NCBI GenBank assembly: GCA_946479185.1
Contig: CAMLFF010000137.1
Span: 1-8,228 of the forward strand
DNA from: an uncultured Sphingobium sp.
GTDB taxonomy: Bacteria; Pseudomonadota; Alphaproteobacteria; Sphingomonadales; Sphingomonadaceae
DNA length: 8,228 nucleotides
Direction: 5' to 3'
Shown here piece after piece: positions 6,042 to 8,228 of this stretch. The notes beneath the pieces were generated by a model. That model was not told the origin of the DNA. It was given only the letters and a program-made list of their open reading frames with translations, and made no database searches. The translations under genes were made by a program, and so were the position numbers. The stretch's first letter is position 1; each line of letters opens with the position of its first letter.

Positions 6042-7400
6042 ATGCTCGGCGGACAGGTCGAGCGGATCGTCCGCATCGTGGCTGTTCAGATTGCTCGCGG
6101 GCTCCTCGTGCCCGAACAACGACTACTCTCGATCCGAGAAATGGCAGCCGCTGAGGGTGTTAGCCGGGACACCGTACAGCGGGCATATGACAAACTGGTT
6201 GCAGGTGGCCATGTTCATGCACGCCAGGGCGCGGGCTTCTACGTCGCGTTCCCTGTGGCTACGGTCGCCAGCCGCCGTGCTCCGGCCCCGGTTGATCTGG
6301 AGTCCTACCAGCTTATTCACTCCCAACACCCTCTTGATCGCTCACCTGGCAGCGGCGTGCTGCGCCACGAGGACGGTGCAAAGCAAGAGGCGAGCCGCGT
6401 GCTGAGGAAGGTCGTTTTGACCGGCCATGGATCGAGTGGGTATGGCGATCCTGAAGGCTACCTGCCGTTGCGCGAAGCATTGAGCAACAAGCTGCGAATG
6501 GAGGGTGTGGACGCGCCCGTTGAATCGATCATGACCGTTCCTGGGTGTGTGGCTGGGCTGTGCATCGTCGTGCGGACCCTGGTGCGTCCCAACAACATGG
6601 TGCTGGTCGAAAGCCCGTCGTCGTACGTCCACATCATGGCGCTGATGTCGCAGGGGGCCGATATTCGCCGCGTGCCACGCGAGGCGGACGGACCCGACCT
6701 CGACGTGCTGCGTCTGCTGTGCGAGCGGTATCGCCCGGTGATGTTCGTGCTGTCCTCGGTGCTGCAAAATCCGACGGGCAGCAGCATGGCCCTGCACAAG
6801 GCACGCAAGCTGATCGAACTGGCGGCGGAGTTCGAGATGATCCTTGTCGATGATGCCAGCTACGCCGACCTGCGGCCAGCAGCGAGTGGGGGGCCGGTCG
6901 TACCGCTGATCGCGCTCGGCCCGTCAGATCACGTCATTCACATCGGTGGATCGTCAAATATCCTGTCACCCGAACTTGGCGTTGGTCACATCGTTGCTGG
7001 TCCCAAGCTGATGCGCTCGCTCCGCATGTTTCGTCCGGTGCACGGGCTGGGCAACATGCTGATTCAGGAACGTGTCCTATACCGCTTCCTGCATGAGGGG
7101 CTTTACCGCCGACGTTGCGAACGCATCCGCGCGCAGCTCGCCCAAGGCGCGATTACCCTACGCCGCAGCCTCGCGGATGCCGGTATCGCGGTCGCGCCGA
7201 TATCGGGGGGCATGTTCATGTGGGTCGACCTCGGCAAAGAGCTGGACTCGCTCGACGTGGCGAAACGCATGCTCGCAAAGGGCTATCTAACGGCTCCCGC
7301 GAAACATTTTTGTCCGCCAGATACGGAATCATCGCTCATGCGCTTTAACGTGACGACGACCACGCCATCAGCCATTCAAGCACTTAGTGGCAGTCTATAG
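6042..7400 (+). CDS. MocR/GntR-type regulator lacking the PLP lysine
   Basis: MocR proteins join a GntR winged-helix DNA-binding domain to a fold-type I aminotransferase domain that senses PLP or an amino compound. From ATG 6042 (GGGAG 9 bases upstream; a GTG at 6036 is possible) the product has 452 residues, the usual size. Residues 5-68 are the winged helix, with GVSRDTVQRAYDKL as recognition helix region and GGHVHARQGAGFYV as wing. A short linker precedes the aminotransferase domain from about residue 95: GYGDPEGYLPLREAL, LQNPTGSSM (NPTG 243-246), LVDDASYADLR (cofactor aspartate near 270), GGMFMWVDLG, and SLMRFNV with the carboxylate-binding arginine near 434. Where the family has S-K-x-L-S-P, it reads SSNILSPELGVG, so the PLP lysine is asparagine (N306). 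No internal aldimine can form; the ligand may differ. The target gene is unknown. Confidence 0.92.
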   Translation: MLGGQVERIVRIVAVQIARGLLVPEQRLLSIREMAAAEGVSRDTVQRAYDKLVAGGHVHARQGAGFYVAFPVATVASRRAPAPVDLESYQLIHSQHPLDRSPGSGVLRHEDGAKQEASRVLRKVVLTGHGSSGYGDPEGYLPLREALSNKLRMEGVDAPVESIMTVPGCVAGLCIVVRTLVRPNNMVLVESPSSYVHIMALMSQGADIRRVPREADGPDLDVLRLLCERYRPVMFVLSSVLQNPTGSSMALHKARKLIELAAEFEMILVDDASYADLRPAASGGPVVPLIALGPSDHVIHIGGSSNILSPELGVGHIVAGPKLMRSLRMFRPVHGLGNMLIQERVLYRFLHEGLYRRRCERIRAQLAQGAITLRRSLADAGIAVAPISGGMFMWVDLGKELDSLDVAKRMLAKGYLTAPAKHFCPPDTESSLMRFNVTTTTPSAIQALSGSL

Positions 7401-8013
7401 GCCCGCCTGAGCAATCGAAGAGCGGGGCGGTTCCGGCCAACAGGGTGTAGCATCTGTCTGAAGGCATGAGTCCGATACGCCCGGAAAGGCTTCGCTGCTA
7501 CGGCGGGTCTGACCCGACAGGTGACGCGAGCCCGTCGTCAATCTGGTGGAGCGAGACTCCCTGCGCTCTCGCGAAGGGAAATGGCGACTTGGCGGACGGC
7601 AGTAATGTGAGGCAGAATCGCGGCTCTCACCATTGATGCTGCGCCAAGCTCTCCCGACACCGCCAACCCGGCAGCGGGGATGCGCTCAGCGAGCGCCTCG
7701 GATCGACCATAAAAGGGTTGCGATGCTGCTCTGATGAGGCTGCGGCGCCCATCAACATGTAGGCTGTGGTCATGCCTGCCCCTTTCACCGGAGCCACGTC
7801 ATGTTCCCTTTTGTCCTCACATTGCATAGGTTGTTCGACAGAGTTGACCGCCGCTGTTGAACCTGCTGAACGAACGGCGACTTTCAGGATCGCCTGCCGA
7901 TCTCCTCAATGGCTGAGTTTGGGGCGCTTCGCTGCAGGACTACTGGATCAAACGGCATGGCAGCTTCCGGCAGGAGTTGCCCTTTTCACGCACGCTGGGG
8001 AACGGCGTATTTC
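7401..8013. other. Intergenic or decayed stretch without a convincing gene
   Basis: No + strand frame here shows a recognisable protein. The - strand frame at 7538-7798 is described separately. A 13-base palindrome (CGGGTC-T-GACCCG) lies at 7504-7516; its single-base loop makes it a protein-site candidate, not a hairpin terminator. An ORF from GTG 7766 to 8026 (86 codons) ends inside the start of the transglycosylase gene, with its TGA 8 bases after that ATG, an arrangement typical of coupled genes. Its sequence matches nothing I know, and its third codon positions are not GC-rich as expected. A competing frame, open from 7917, reads into the transglycosylase catalytic frame but has no plausible start. 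No terminator was found after the MocR gene. The stretch reads like remnants of mobile-element genes. Confidence 0.5.
7538..7798 (-). pseudogene. Antisense open frame, possible gene remnant
   Basis: On the - strand the frame from 7798 down to the stop at 7538-7540 is open for 86 codons, with no start codon in its first half. The second half reads like real coding sequence, with regular hydrophobic and charged alternation (for example ERIPAAGLAVSGELGAASMV and ILPHITAVRQVAISLRE), as in the C-terminal end of a helical domain. The pattern loosely recalls the end of IclR-type effector domains, but I do not assert this. A neighbouring - strand frame (7627-7827) overlaps it with an ATG start, so a frameshift could have split one gene. 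It would converge on the MocR gene. Confidence 0.25.
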
Positions 8014-8228
8014 ATGGGCTTACTGACATGGACGTTGGCGGTTTGTTCGCTGATCTGCGCTGCGCCGCTCGATGCCCAGACAGTCGGTCAATGGAGGCGC
8101 TGATCGATGCGGCCTCGGCCCGGTTCGGTGTTCCCGTCCCATGGATCGAGCGGATCATGCACGCGGAAAACCGTGGGCGAACACATCAGGCAGGTCGCCC
8201 GATCCGCTCCTCTGCCGGGGCCATGGGC
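8014..8228 (+). pseudogene. Lytic transglycosylase of a conjugation system, frameshifted and cut by window end
   Basis: Enzymes of this VirB1/TrbN type cleave peptidoglycan in the periplasm to make room for a type IV secretion apparatus. From ATG 8014 the frame encodes a typical signal peptide (MGLLTWTLAVCSLICAAPLD, with A21 as the probable cleavage residue) and then QTVGQWRR before a TGA at 8101. The catalytic domain continues in another frame from about 8091 (MEALIDAASARFGVPVPWIE, then RIMHAENRGRTHQAGRPIRS and SAGAMG at the edge). One added G at about 8094 would join the two frames as QW-EALIDAA. The likely catalytic glutamate is in HAENRG, where relatives mostly have E-S-G-G. The gene may be dead, re-initiated at ATG 8091, or hit by a sequencing error. 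In sphingomonad conjugative elements such genes usually sit next to signal peptidase and relaxase genes, outside this window. Confidence 0.72.

Noticed and set aside
7917..8090. Upstream extension of the transglycosylase catalytic frame
   Set aside because: The frame is open, but it has no signal peptide or suitable start, whereas the frame from 8014 has a textbook signal peptide.
1..8228. CRISPR array, insertion sequence ends or a new defence system
   Set aside because: No regularly spaced repeats, transposase or paired inverted ends were found, and no cluster of unknown effector genes is present.

Overview
The window looks like a high-GC alphaproteobacterium, most likely a sphingomonad (Sphingomonadaceae). 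The grounds are the gene order infA-maf-short RNase E/G-yacG, the glycine/proline-rich tail on IF-1, and the tightly overlapped biotin genes. No gene in the window proves the genus. The placement rests on recalled family resemblance, not on a search.

Positions 1-4830 are chromosomal backbone, all on the + strand. First comes the end of a biotin operon: the 3' part of bioF, then bioD and bioA, each starting with a 4-base ATGA overlap on the gene before. BioF and BioA make the late precursors and BioD makes dethiobiotin. The BioB substrate is therefore produced here, but bioB itself is not in view. A 91-base gap leads to a second cluster that serves translation, nucleotide quality control and RNA: infA (IF-1), maf (nucleotide pyrophosphatase), a compact RNase E/G-family gene and yacG (gyrase-inhibitor type zinc protein). 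The last three are nearly contiguous or overlapping. A small secreted glycine-zipper protein follows and ends in a strong bidirectional terminator.

Positions 4860-5006 hold a promoter and a complete tRNA-Phe(GAA) gene with an encoded CCA. This is the apparent edge of an integrated element. Just downstream are an AT-rich hairpin, three TAGCAC repeats, and a tyrosine-recombinase gene oriented away from the tRNA. The integrase is cut off before its catalytic residues. It is followed at once by an intact MocR-type regulator (GntR winged helix plus aminotransferase fold) in which the position of the PLP-binding lysine is asparagine.

Positions 7401-8013 have no convincing gene: an antisense open frame, a short palindrome and a few overlapping weak ORFs. 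The window ends in a secreted lytic transglycosylase of the conjugation (VirB1/TrbN) type. Its signal peptide and catalytic domain are in different frames. Taken together, the right third looks like the tRNA-proximal end of a decayed or rearranged integrative conjugative element that has taken on a MocR gene. The most unusual item is the MocR protein without its lysine.
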